Counted from the stretch's first letter, positions 1 to 8,104 are shown. The stretch: DNA of 12,959 nucleotides from an uncultured Alphaproteobacteria bacterium (GCA_903831485.1 CAIKXW010000131.1:1-12959); one strand, 5' to 3'. Numbers and translations are program-made. Notes: generated by a model not told the origin, from the sequence alone.

Positions 1-91
1 CCCACACGTTTTTAATGCTTTATGCCAGTTTGCGGGAGTTTCGTGAAATTCCGGGTAGCGGGGGGAGTGCGTCAGGAAGGCCTTATTTTAA

Positions 92-138
92 GACTCATAA
101 TCCTGAGGTCCCCGGTTCGATCCCGGGTCCCACTACCA
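92..138 (+). other. 3' half of a CAT-anticodon tRNA (candidate att site)
   Basis: The stretch reads as the 3' part of a Met/Ile2-type tRNA. It has an anticodon loop CTCATAA (94-100), the 3' strand of the anticodon stem TCCTG, a variable loop AGGTC, a perfect T stem-loop (CCCGG-TTCGATC-CCGGG, 111-127), a 3' acceptor strand TCCCACT, discriminator A and an encoded CCA (136-138). No acceptor 5' strand or D-arm consensus (AGCTCAG...AGAGC) is found in the 91 bases upstream, and the 5' side of the anticodon stem has an A-C mismatch at 91/103. A lone tRNA 3' half is what a tyrosine-recombinase element leaves at its far end after integrating in a tRNA gene. The element would then lie to the left, outside the window. 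A heavily degraded tRNA gene is the alternative. Confidence 0.6.
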
Positions 139-207
139 CTTGCAAGGCAGAGACCCCCGGGTTCGCCAGAGTATCCTGCCAATATCTGAATGGATCTTAA
201 GCACAAA

Positions 208-229
208 CGGCCCGGATGCTACCGGGCCG
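208..229 (-). terminator. Hairpin terminator after the H-NS-like gene
   Basis: A perfect 8-bp stem CGGCCCGG / CCGGGCCG encloses a 6-base loop (216-221). Read on the minus strand it lies about 24 bases past the stop of the H-NS-like gene and is followed by GTTTGTGCTT, a weak T-rich tail. It fits a rho-independent terminator for that gene. On the plus strand no T-run follows. Confidence 0.6.
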
Positions 230-252
230 GTTCGCATACATTCGGTCAAACG

Positions 253-591
253 CTATTTTACCAGAAACTTTTCGCGTTTCTCGCCTTTGCGTTCCAGCGA
301 GCGCAGCCATTTCGGCGTTGGGCCGCGGCCAGTGTAGGTCTCGCCATTCGGTCCCATGTATTTCGGGCGCAGCTTGACGCCCTTGTCAGAGCGCTGGCGG
401 CGGCCGCCCGGGCCCTTGCCCAGGAGCTCGTCGAGGCTGAAACCTTCAGCAACGGCAAGGGCTTTCAGCTTCTGAAGGGTCTCGACCTTGGCGCCGTCCT
501 TCTTGGCTTGGATGGCTTTGTTGACCCGAGCCTGAAGCTCGGTGAGATCGGACATCGAGAGCCCGTCCAGGTTTGGCAAGCGCACCGCCAT
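253..591 (-). CDS. H-NS/HvrA-family nucleoid-associated DNA-binding protein
   Basis: A 112-residue basic protein. The N-terminal half (about 10-55) is helical and probably coiled-coil for oligomerisation, followed by a Gly/Arg/Lys-rich linker (58-73). The C-terminal domain carries YTGRGPTPKWL (86-96), the H-NS family AT-hook-like DNA-binding signature that usually reads TGRGxxPxW. Length and layout match the short alphaproteobacterial HvrA/H-NS proteins, which bind AT-rich or curved DNA and silence or modulate genes. The ATG at 591 is backed by a Shine-Dalgarno AAGGGG (598-603) with a 6-base spacer, and a terminator-like hairpin follows the stop. The gene appears monocistronic. It sits next to a candidate tRNA integration scar, so it could be either core or carried in. 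Family assignment is firm, the regulon unknown. Confidence 0.9.
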   Translation of the reverse strand: MAVRLPNLDGLSMSDLTELQARVNKAIQAKKDGAKVETLQKLKALAVAEGFSLDELLGKGPGGRRQRSDKGVKLRPKYMGPNGETYTGRGPTPKWLRSLERKGEKREKFLVK

Positions 592-635
592 CAGTTACCC
601 CTTGATGATATCACAGCCCGGTCCCAACCGATTCT

Positions 636-665
636 ATAATATATCCGGTGTTCGCTAGTGTCCAA
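636..665 (-). promoter_or_regulatory. Candidate promoter of the H-NS-like gene
   Basis: On the minus strand, TTGGAC (660-665) and TATTAT (636-641) are separated by 18 bases, giving a predicted start near 629 and a leader of about 38 bases. The 592-709 gap is clearly more AT-rich than its surroundings (TATAATATAT, TTTTTAATACTTA). The -35 match is weak, so the assignment rests mainly on the -10 and on position. Confidence 0.35.
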
Positions 666-709
666 ACAAAGATATCAGCTTGTGTCTGATTTTTAATACT
701 TAGGCGAAT

Positions 710-1543
710 TCATCTAAGTCGAAGCGCGTGCCACGCGATGTGTTCGGCGATAAAACTGGCGACAAAGAAATAGCTATGGTCGTAACCGTGGCGAAGCCGC
801 AGTGTGAGCTGCTGGCCCGCGTCCGCTGCGGCCTGTTCGAGCAATTCAGGCCTTAGCTGTTCTGCCAGAAACGGGTCCGCGAGGCCCTGATCGACAAGGA
901 TGTCATCGAAGTAGCCGTGGGCGAGGCCGCTGCGAAGCAGGGCGCTAGCATCATGCTTTTCCCATTCTGTCCGGCCGGCTCCCAGATAGGCGGAGAATGC
1001 TTTCTCGCCCCACGGACAGTTGGCCGGTGAAGAGATAGGCGCGAAAGCTGACACTGACCTGAACATATCCGTGTGGCGCATCGCCAGGGTGAGCGCGCCA
1101 TGGCCCCCCATCGAATGCCCCGACACGCCAAGCCGCACAGGATCTGCGGGGAAGCGCGCCCGGATCAGGGGGATGAGATCGTCTACGATATAGCTTTCCA
1201 TCCGGAAGTGCGGCGCCCATGGCGCCTGCGTCGCGTCGAGATAGAAGCCCGCCCCCTGACCGAGATCGTAGCCCGGGTCGTCGGCGACGTTCTGCCCGCG
1301 TGGAGACGTGTCGGGCGCGACGACGATCATCCCGTGCTGCGCGGCGGCCGGATAAGCGCCAGCCTTGGTGGTGAAATTGTCCTCGGTGCAGGTGAGCCCG
1401 GAAAGCCAGAGAAAGACCGGAAACGGACCGGGGCCTTCGGGGACAAACACGCTGAACGTCATCGGCGTGCCGGTGGCCGCGCTCTGGTGGCGGCAATAGC
1501 GAAGTTCGCCCTCGCTTACCCGGTGCGTCTTGATGGTTTCCAA
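710..1543 (-). CDS. fghA: S-formylglutathione hydrolase (esterase D family)
   Basis: A cytoplasmic alpha/beta hydrolase of 277 residues, the usual family length. It hydrolyses S-formylglutathione to formate and glutathione, the second step of glutathione-dependent formaldehyde detoxification. Visible family marks are LSGLTCTEDNF (47-57), APDTSPRG (76-83), DLGQGAGFYLDATQAPW (93-109), the nucleophile elbow GHSMGGHG with Ser144, DQGLAD (218-223, probable acid) and YDHSYFF with His256. The start is TTG at 1543: the N-terminus from there aligns with E. coli FrmB, no ATG or GTG gives a full-length protein, and GAGGA (1550-1554) lies 6 bases upstream. It is the last gene of the adhC operon, 45 bases after the exported-protein gene, so translation may be limited by the weak start codon. 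frmB and yeiG are alternative names. Confidence 0.96.
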   Translation of the reverse strand: METIKTHRVSEGELRYCRHQSAATGTPMTFSVFVPEGPGPFPVFLWLSGLTCTEDNFTTKAGAYPAAAQHGMIVVAPDTSPRGQNVADDPGYDLGQGAGFYLDATQAPWAPHFRMESYIVDDLIPLIRARFPADPVRLGVSGHSMGGHGALTLAMRHTDMFRSVSAFAPISSPANCPWGEKAFSAYLGAGRTEWEKHDASALLRSGLAHGYFDDILVDQGLADPFLAEQLRPELLEQAAADAGQQLTLRLRHGYDHSYFFVASFIAEHIAWHALRLR

Positions 1544-1549
1544 GGTCGA

Positions 1550-1554
1550 TCCTC
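1550..1554 (-). promoter_or_regulatory. Shine-Dalgarno that fixes the fghA TTG start
   Basis: Minus-strand GAGGA sits 6 bases before the TTG at 1541-1543. Together with the conserved N-terminal sequence, this supports TTG over the internal Met28, which would remove the first strands of the fold. Confidence 0.6.
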
Positions 1555-1588
1555 GCTTGCTGGTGTCGGCCTCGCGGGCCGGTGACAG

Positions 1589-2356
1589 TCAGGTCGTGCG
1601 GAACAGGAACCAACCGTCGCCGAGGTCCTCGATCCAGATATAGCTGGACGGGTTTATCGCCGGCGCGCCCGAGGCGCCTGCGAGCAGGATGCCGACGGTG
1701 TTGTCGACACTGCCGCCGATCACGATCCGCGTGGCGCTGTCTTGCGTGTCGATCGATTTGAGGCCCAGGGCCTTCAGGCTGGCGGCAAGATGGCTCTCGC
1801 GCGTCACGCCCGGCGAGGGCGGGAAGGCGGCCCCGTTGTGAACGCGCGCCAGATCCACGACTGCAGGGCGGTTTGCGGCAAACCAGGCGCGCAACTGGCT
1901 GTCCGAGGACAGGGTCAGTTCGAGGTTCTTCTTCGCGATCTGGTCCGCGGGCGAGAGCTCCCGCTGCTTTCGCATTTCGGCGAGCAGCATCATGTCCATG
2001 CCGGAGGGCGCCATCTGGCGATAGGCGGAGACTGCCCAGCCCGTAGCCGTCTTCTCGAGATAGAAGTAGGCATCAGCTTCCTCGCCCGCGCCGCTGCGCA
2101 GGACGATGCGCGCTGCGGCGAACGTGGGCGAGACCGAAAGGACCTTGTCGGCGGCAGAGAGGTTGCTCTTCGCCTCGGTCGCCATCGCTTTCGCTTCGCC
2201 GGTGAGGATGGCCTGCCCCTCTGGCGTCTTGAGTTCGCCGGAGTTGGCGAGCTCGATGAAACGCCCGAGCGTTGCTTCAGGCGTGGCCTGTGCAAGCGCC
2301 GTGGGCGCGAGGCTTGCGACAACAAGGAGACCGATCAGGGCGCTGCGGAGCCGCAT
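1589..2356 (-). CDS. Exported protein of unknown function in the adhC-fghA operon
   Basis: A 255-residue protein I do not recognise. The N-terminus is a typical Sec signal peptide: MRLR, a hydrophobic stretch (about 5-17) and a cleavage site at ALA-Q (20-23). The mature part is predicted soluble and periplasmic, without cysteines or membrane segments. It begins with a helical ATPEATLGRFIELA-like region and ends in a beta-rich stretch (DGWFLFRT). Its ATG directly abuts the adhC stop (TAGATG), so it is almost certainly translationally coupled to adhC. fghA follows after 45 bases. Since the neighbours are cytoplasmic formaldehyde enzymes, a periplasmic partner is unexpected. It could relate to a formaldehyde-generating process in the periplasm, but nothing in the sequence shows this. 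Confidence 0.85.
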   Translation of the reverse strand: MRLRSALIGLLVVASLAPTALAQATPEATLGRFIELANSGELKTPEGQAILTGEAKAMATEAKSNLSAADKVLSVSPTFAAARIVLRSGAGEEADAYFYLEKTATGWAVSAYRQMAPSGMDMMLLAEMRKQRELSPADQIAKKNLELTLSSDSQLRAWFAANRPAVVDLARVHNGAAFPPSPGVTRESHLAASLKALGLKSIDTQDSATRIVIGGSVDNTVGILLAGASGAPAINPSSYIWIEDLGDGWFLFRTT

Positions 2357-3466
<1,110 letters not shown>

Positions 3467-3595
3467 CGGGGAGCCCTCAAGCGATTTGCGAGGCAACGGG
3501 CCAGCATCCCGGCGCGAGGTCAAGCGCGGAATTGCCACAACTGACGCAACGGAGGGAATCGACGGCGGCACGGCATGTCTGGTTAGACTGCGGGC
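3467..3595. promoter_or_regulatory. Divergent intergenic region between adhC and the acyl-CoA dehydrogenase gene
   Basis: This 129-base gap must hold the promoters of both divergent genes. Toward the acyl-CoA dehydrogenase, TCGACG (3559-3564) and TTAGAC/TAGACT (3583-3589) could be -35 and -10 boxes placing the start of transcription at the ATG itself. Toward adhC, a minus-strand TTGACC lies at about 3518-3523 without a convincing -10 box. No frmR-type operator is evident. Confidence 0.4.
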
Positions 3596-4744
3596 ATGAT
3601 GAACCCCGGCAAGAGTCCCTTCTTCACCGAAGAACACGAAGCGTTCCGCGCCGTGGTGCGAAGATTCGTGGCGAAGGAGATCGAGCCCTTCGCCGGCCAA
3701 TGGGATGAGGATGGCGAGTTTCCCCGCGATCTCTATCGCAAGGCGGCCGACATCGGCCTGCTGGGGCTGGGCTTTCCGGAAGCCTTCGGCGGAACGCCGG
3801 CGGACCAGTTCATGCGCATCGTCGTCTCGCAGGAACTGGCGCGGCCCGGCGCAGGCGGGATCAACGCCAGCCTGATGAGCCACGGCATCGGCGCGCCGCC
3901 GATCGTCGCCGGCGGGCGCCCGGAAGTTCAGGCGCGCGTGCTGCCGGGGATCATCGCGGGAGAGAAGATTTCCGCGCTGGCCATCACCGAGCCGAACGGC
4001 GGCTCCGATGTCGCCAACCTGCGCACGATGGCGCGGCGTGATGGCGACCACTACATCGTCAATGGCGAGAAGACGTTCATCACGTCCGGCATGCGGGCGG
4101 ACTGGCTGACAGTTGCGGTTCGCACGGGCGGGGCCGGGCCGGGCGGGGTGAGCATGCTGCTGATCCCGGGCGACACGCGGGGTCTGTCGCGGACGAAGCT
4201 CAAGAAGATGGGCTGGTGGGCCTCGGACACAGCGACGCTGCATTTCGACAATTGCCGCGTGCCGGCGGAATACCTGATCGGCGAGGAAGGCGGCGGCTTT
4301 CAGATCATCATGCGCAACTTCAACTCGGAGCGCATGGGCATGTCGGCCTCGTGCGCGGCCTTCGCGCGCGTGTGCGTCGAGGAGGCGATCGCCTATGCCC
4401 GCCAGCGCGAGACCTTCGGCAAGCCGCTGACCCAGCATCAGGTGATCCGCCACAAGCTGGTGGACATGATGCAGAAGGTGGTGGCGACGGAATCGATGCT
4501 GATGCTGCTGGCCTGGCGGCTGACCCAGGGCGAGAGCCCCGTCGCTGAAATCTGCATGCTGAAGAACCAGGCGACGCAGACCATGGCGCACTGTGCGTCC
4601 GAAGCGGTGCAGATCTTCGGCGGCGCCGGCTACATGCGCGGCGCGAAGGTGGAGCGCATCTATCGCGAGGTGAAGGTCAATGCGATCGGCGGCGGAGCCG
4701 AAGAGATCATGAAGGACCTCGCCAGCCGGCAGATGGGCCTCTAG
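3596..4744 (+). CDS. Acyl-CoA dehydrogenase (FAD-dependent)
   Basis: 382 residues, typical of the family, which introduces the alpha-beta double bond in acyl-CoA and passes electrons to ETF. The N-terminal helical domain spans about 10-120. The first family signature [12 protein letters not shown] (127-138) is followed by a beta domain to about 230 and a C-terminal helical domain with RETFGKPL (271-278) and [11 protein letters not shown] (339-349). At the usual C-terminal base position (YEGT in short- and medium-chain enzymes) it reads GGGA. Instead, NSERM places Glu245 where isovaleryl-CoA and long-chain dehydrogenases carry their base, so a branched or long acyl substrate is likelier than short straight chains. 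Exact substrate not determinable. The start is forced to 3596 or 3599 by an in-frame TAG at 3584; no good Shine-Dalgarno precedes it. It converges on mnmH with overlapping stops. Confidence 0.93.
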   Translation: MMNPGKSPFFTEEHEAFRAVVRRFVAKEIEPFAGQWDEDGEFPRDLYRKAADIGLLGLGFPEAFGGTPADQFMRIVVSQELARPGAGGINASLMSHGIGAPPIVAGGRPEVQARVLPGIIAGEKISALAITEPNGGSDVANLRTMARRDGDHYIVNGEKTFITSGMRADWLTVAVRTGGAGPGGVSMLLIPGDTRGLSRTKLKKMGWWASDTATLHFDNCRVPAEYLIGEEGGGFQIIMRNFNSERMGMSASCAAFARVCVEEAIAYARQRETFGKPLTQHQVIRHKLVDMMQKVVATESMLMLLAWRLTQGESPVAEICMLKNQATQTMAHCASEAVQIFGGAGYMRGAKVERIYREVKVNAIGGGAEEIMKDLASRQMGL

Positions 4745-5838
4745 AGAGCGCCCGCAATTTCCGCGATGCGCTGCGCAGCATTTTCGCGCGAGCCTTCGTC
4801 AAGCGCATCAAGCGCGATGGTCTCCAGACGCGGCCGGGGGTCGCGCCCAGCCGAACGCAGGTAGGACGGATCGTAGTGCCGTTCGACAACCTCGCGGACG
4901 AGGTCATCAAACTGACCCGCATCCGCCAGCAGCCGCCAGGTGGCGAGCTGCTTCCTGCCCGGATAGACTTCAAGGCGGGTGAGAGCTGCATCCAGCAGAT
5001 CGCGGTCGGCGATCATCTCGGGATAGGTTTCGATCAGGTACTGCACGCGCGCATCGACGGGCGCCGTCAGATCGATACGAGTCGCCGCCAGCATGGCCTG
5101 CCAGAGCGCAGGCGGCAGCGTACGCTTGCCGATCTTGTTAGACTCCGCCTCTACCAGCACAGGCCGCGACGCATCCATTGCGGATAACTCATGGATCAGG
5201 CTCGACTCGAACCATTTCTGTGACGGCTGCGCGTCGGCCATGGCGCCAAACAAGGAGCCTCTGTGCTGCGCGAGATCTTCGAGATCGAGCACCTGCGCAC
5301 CCTTGGCCGCCGCACGCTGAAGGATGTCGGTCTTGCCGCAGCCGGTATTCCCATCGAGCAGGATCAGCCTGAAACCCAGCGGCTCGTCATAGAGACTGCG
5401 CTGAACGTTGCGGCGATACGTCTTGTAACCACCCTGCAGCACCGTCGTGCGCCATCCGACCTGCGCAAGGATCAGCGCCATCGCGTTGGAGCGCTGCCCG
5501 CCCCGCCAGCAATAGATCAGCGGCTTGAATGTGGGCGGCGCATCCTTCAGCGCCGTGTCCAGGTGACGCGCCACATTGCGGGCGACCAGCGCCGCGCCCA
5601 TGCGGCGCGCGAGAAACCGGGATTCCTGCACATAGGTCGTGCCAATGATGGCGCGTTCCTCGTTGTCGAGCACGGGCAGGTTGACCGCGCCGGGCACACG
5701 ATCCTCGGCAAACTCCCCCGGGCTGCGCACGTCGATGATCATGTCGAACCGGGCGAGCGAGGTGCGGTCGACCGCGTCAGTGATGCCGGGATTGGACATA
5801 AGCTGCGCCGTTTTGCCCGACACACTGTCGAGACCCAT
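4741..5838 (-). CDS. mnmH: tRNA 2-selenouridine synthase
   Basis: 365 residues, the same length as E. coli MnmH (YbbB/SelU). It replaces the wobble 2-thiouridine sulfur of certain tRNAs (Lys, Glu, Gln) with selenium through a geranylated intermediate, using selenophosphate. The N-terminal rhodanese domain (about 20-145) shows [10 protein letters not shown] (34-43), [12 protein letters not shown] (51-62) and the active-site loop YCWRGGQRS with Cys110. The C-terminal half has a P-loop GNTGCGKT (163-170) and the [14 protein letters not shown] region (185-198), both characteristic. It is divergent from selD, which makes its substrate. The start at 5838 gives the family length, but its Shine-Dalgarno is weak; Met14 would be a shorter alternative. 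The stop shares CTAG with the acyl-CoA dehydrogenase stop, leaving no room for a terminator. Confidence 0.96.
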   Translation of the reverse strand: MGLDSVSGKTAQLMSNPGITDAVDRTSLARFDMIIDVRSPGEFAEDRVPGAVNLPVLDNEERAIIGTTYVQESRFLARRMGAALVARNVARHLDTALKDAPPTFKPLIYCWRGGQRSNAMALILAQVGWRTTVLQGGYKTYRRNVQRSLYDEPLGFRLILLDGNTGCGKTDILQRAAAKGAQVLDLEDLAQHRGSLFGAMADAQPSQKWFESSLIHELSAMDASRPVLVEAESNKIGKRTLPPALWQAMLAATRIDLTAPVDARVQYLIETYPEMIADRDLLDAALTRLEVYPGRKQLATWRLLADAGQFDDLVREVVERHYDPSYLRSAGRDPRPRLETIALDALDEGSRENAAQRIAEIAGAL

Positions 5839-5873
5839 CAGGGGCTGCTATCAAACTGTCGCCGACTAGCAAG

Positions 5874-5879
5874 CAGGAG
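5874..5879 (+). promoter_or_regulatory. Shine-Dalgarno that fixes the selD start
   Basis: CAGGAG in AGCAGGAGTGCGCGCCATG lies 8 bases before the ATG at 5888. An in-frame GTG at 5879 overlaps this element and has no site of its own, so the ATG is preferred. Confidence 0.7.
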
Positions 5880-5887
5880 TGCGCGCC

Positions 5888-6931
5888 ATGGCCGAGGAAA
5901 TTCGCCTGACGTCGCTGGCCCATGGTGGCGGATGCGGCTGCAAGCTGGCGCCAGCGGTGCTGCGCGACATTCTGGCCGGCATGCCGGCCGCGGCTCCTTT
6001 TGCGAACCTGATGGTTGGAACGGAAACGTCAGACGACGCCGCCGTATGGCGTCTCAACGATACCCAGGCGCTGGTGGCGACGACGGACTTCTTCATGCCG
6101 GTGGTCGACGATCCGTTCGAATTCGGCCGCATTGCCGCGACCAACGCCCTCTCCGACGTGTACGCCATGGGGGCAACGCCGATCTTCGCCCTCGCGATCG
6201 TGGGCATGCCGGTGGGTGCGATGCCGGTGGAGATGATCCAGCAGATCCTGGCCGGCGGGGCGTCTGTCTGCGCAGCGGCTGGCATTCCGGTGGCAGGCGG
6301 CCACTCGATCGACAGCAAGGAGCCGGTCTACGGTCTGGTCGCGCTTGGGCTGGTGCATCCCGACAAGCTGCTGACCAACAGGTCAGGGCGCGCAGGCGAC
6401 AAGCTGATCCTCACCAAGGCGCTCGGCGTCGGCGTCTACAGCGCGGCTCTCAAGCAGGACCGGCTGGACGCAGACGGTTATCGCGCCCTGATCGCCTCAA
6501 CCACGAAACTCAATATGGTCGGAAAGGATGTCGGACAGGTCGCAGGCGTGCACGCGCTGACGGATGTGACGGGGTTCGGCTTGCTCGGCCATGCGCTGGA
6601 GATGGCGCGCGGCGCGGGCCTTTCGGCGCACATCAATGCCGGTGCCGTGCCGCTGCTTCCCGGCGTCGAGGCGCTGGCGCGCGCCGGCGTCCGAACCGGC
6701 GCCGCGGTGCGCAACTGGGACAGCTATGGCGATGCGGTCATTCTGCCGGCAGGCTTCGATTCCTGGCGCCGCGATCTCCTGTGCGATCCGCAGACCAGCG
6801 GCGGCTTGCTGATCTCTGCTGCGCCAGAGGCGACGCAAGAGGTGCTGACAATGGTGCGCGATGCCGGCTTTGCAGGCTCCTCCATCGTGGGAGGGTTGGC
6901 GACAGGCTCGCCCGGGATCGTCGTCGTCTAG
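5888..6931 (+). CDS. selD: Selenide, water dikinase (selenophosphate synthase)
   Basis: 347 residues, the usual SelD length. It makes selenophosphate from selenide and ATP, releasing AMP and phosphate, in the cytoplasm. The N-terminal active-site motif HGGGCGCK supplies Cys16 and Lys19, matching Cys17 and Lys20 of E. coli SelD, so this is the cysteine form and not a selenocysteine form. Further marks are the metal/ATP-binding aspartates around ETSDDAAV (46-53), TTDFFMPVVDD (65-75), TNALSDVYAMG (85-95) and TSGGLL near the C-terminus. It is divergent from mnmH with a 49-base gap, which points to a role in tRNA selenation. No selA, selB or tRNA-Sec is seen here. It ends 3 bases short of the convergent TPR-protein gene. 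Confidence 0.97.
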   Translation: MAEEIRLTSLAHGGGCGCKLAPAVLRDILAGMPAAAPFANLMVGTETSDDAAVWRLNDTQALVATTDFFMPVVDDPFEFGRIAATNALSDVYAMGATPIFALAIVGMPVGAMPVEMIQQILAGGASVCAAAGIPVAGGHSIDSKEPVYGLVALGLVHPDKLLTNRSGRAGDKLILTKALGVGVYSAALKQDRLDADGYRALIASTTKLNMVGKDVGQVAGVHALTDVTGFGLLGHALEMARGAGLSAHINAGAVPLLPGVEALARAGVRTGAAVRNWDSYGDAVILPAGFDSWRRDLLCDPQTSGGLLISAAPEATQEVLTMVRDAGFAGSSIVGGLATGSPGIVVV

Positions 6932-6934
6932 CGT

Positions 6935-8008
6935 CTACCTGACGCGAACCGTGCCTGGGTCTTCCATCCCGCCGCCCCAGATCACCTTGACCACCGAGTC
7001 CGGCATGTTGCGGTACATGTTGAACATGTCTTCCGAGACGAGGTCGCCGAGGCAGGGCTTGCCCTGTGCGCAATTCGCGGCGTTCTCCGCATTCCCCACC
7101 AGCGCGATGGATTCATAGTTCGTGCGCTTGCCGCCGATCACGTCGACGACATCCATGTAGAGATTGTCGATCTTGATCTTCTGCAGCTGCTTGTCGTGGA
7201 TCGCCCATATCGTGTTTCGCGAGGTGACCTTGAACACGGGTTTGAAGTTGGCGGCGAGGGACGCGCCCGTGTCATCCGTCGGGCGATAGAGGATCAGTGC
7301 GCAAGGCTGGCGCGGCGCTGCTGTCTTGTTCGGCTGGCAGCGGCCTTCGCTTGTGAGCAGGTCATAGAGGTCTTCCGAGTCGTCGAACGCAACGAGATTG
7401 TATTTCGCAGGATCGAACACGCCCGGTTGCGTCGGGGGCGCAGCGACCGCCGCGAGAGCGGCGCCTGACACGCGGGCCTTCACGCCCGGCGCCAGGGCCT
7501 GGTCGAGCGCAACAATGCCGTCCTTGATCCATAGCGCGTCCTTGCAGGCGCCCTTGCAGTCGACGTCCAGCATCACAAGCGCGTCGCGTTGCTCGCGTGC
7601 TCCCTCGGCATTCAGCAGCATGACGTGCGTGAGCCCGAGCCGCGTCTTCGGCTCCGGCCTGTCAGGTTCTTCGACAACGGCACGTTCAAGCGCGACCTTC
7701 GCCTCGTCCCACTTTTCGAGGCCTATCTTCGACAGGCCGAGCATGAAGCTTGCGCCGACCGCGGAAGGCTTGCGCCGCAGCAGTTCGGAGAACGCCGCCT
7801 CCGCCGCTGCGAAGTCTTTCCCCTGCAAAGCCGCAAGGCCTTGCTGTCTCAGCTGCGCGAGGCCGTTGTCCGCGTCGTCATCGATACGATCGGCCTTGTA
7901 GATGAGGTCATAGTCCGGCGCGGTGCTGAGCCCGGGTTGCGCGTAGGCCGCGCCTCCGAGGGCGAGCGCCGCCGCCACCACCGAACCAGAGAGTGCACGC
8001 GCGAACAT
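6935..8008 (-). CDS. Exported TPR-containing protein with an uncharacterised C-terminal domain
   Basis: 357 residues. A signal peptide (1-23, cleavage AYA-QPG) sends it to the periplasm. Residues about 50-120 form tetratricopeptide-like helical repeats (AALQGKDFAAAEAAFSELL, then ASFMLGLSKIGLEKWDEAK), a protein-protein interaction module. A third, degenerate repeat carries Cys151 and Cys155 (DCKGAC). The C-terminal part (about 200-357) is a separate domain that I do not recognise, with Cys224, Cys236, Cys313 and Cys319, so two or three disulfides are plausible in the oxidising periplasm. The start at 8008 has GAGG (8016-8019) 7 bases upstream. It lies 96 bases after the small lipoprotein gene on the same strand and may be cotranscribed with it. 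Partner and role are unknown. Confidence 0.85.
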   Translation of the reverse strand: MFARALSGSVVAAALALGGAAYAQPGLSTAPDYDLIYKADRIDDDADNGLAQLRQQGLAALQGKDFAAAEAAFSELLRRKPSAVGASFMLGLSKIGLEKWDEAKVALERAVVEEPDRPEPKTRLGLTHVMLLNAEGAREQRDALVMLDVDCKGACKDALWIKDGIVALDQALAPGVKARVSGAALAAVAAPPTQPGVFDPAKYNLVAFDDSEDLYDLLTSEGRCQPNKTAAPRQPCALILYRPTDDTGASLAANFKPVFKVTSRNTIWAIHDKQLQKIKIDNLYMDVVDVIGGKRTNYESIALVGNAENAANCAQGKPCLGDLVSEDMFNMYRNMPDSVVKVIWGGGMEDPGTVRVR

Positions 8009-8104
8009 GTGCCCGCCTCGCTTGCTGTCAGGGCGATGATCCGCCCGAAGCGGGATGATGCATGAACAAGCCCCGTGCGCAAATCACGCGAGCCTTGCGT
8101 AGCG

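Noticed and set aside
66..138. A complete tRNA starting at AGTG (66)
   Set aside because: AGTG can pair with CACT of the 3' acceptor strand, but the remaining acceptor pairs fail and no D-arm can be formed, so the 4-bp match looks accidental.
15..337. Short plus-strand frames covering the tRNA remnant
   Set aside because: They translate the tRNA-like sequence and the hairpin and lack ribosome-binding sites.
3467..4591. N-terminal extension of adhC to a 744-codon frame
   Set aside because: The extra part is antisense to the acyl-CoA dehydrogenase gene and has no domain. The real adhC start at 3466 has a Shine-Dalgarno and the family N-terminus.
5263..6942. Open plus-strand frame of 559 codons
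   Set aside because: It runs antisense to mnmH and then out of frame through selD. Its translation is Arg-rich without motifs, while both real genes are unmistakable.
8009..8104. Terminator between the small lipoprotein and TPR genes
   Set aside because: CCCGCTTCGGG-like pairing near 8040-8060 is short and has no T-run on the minus strand, so cotranscription cannot be excluded.
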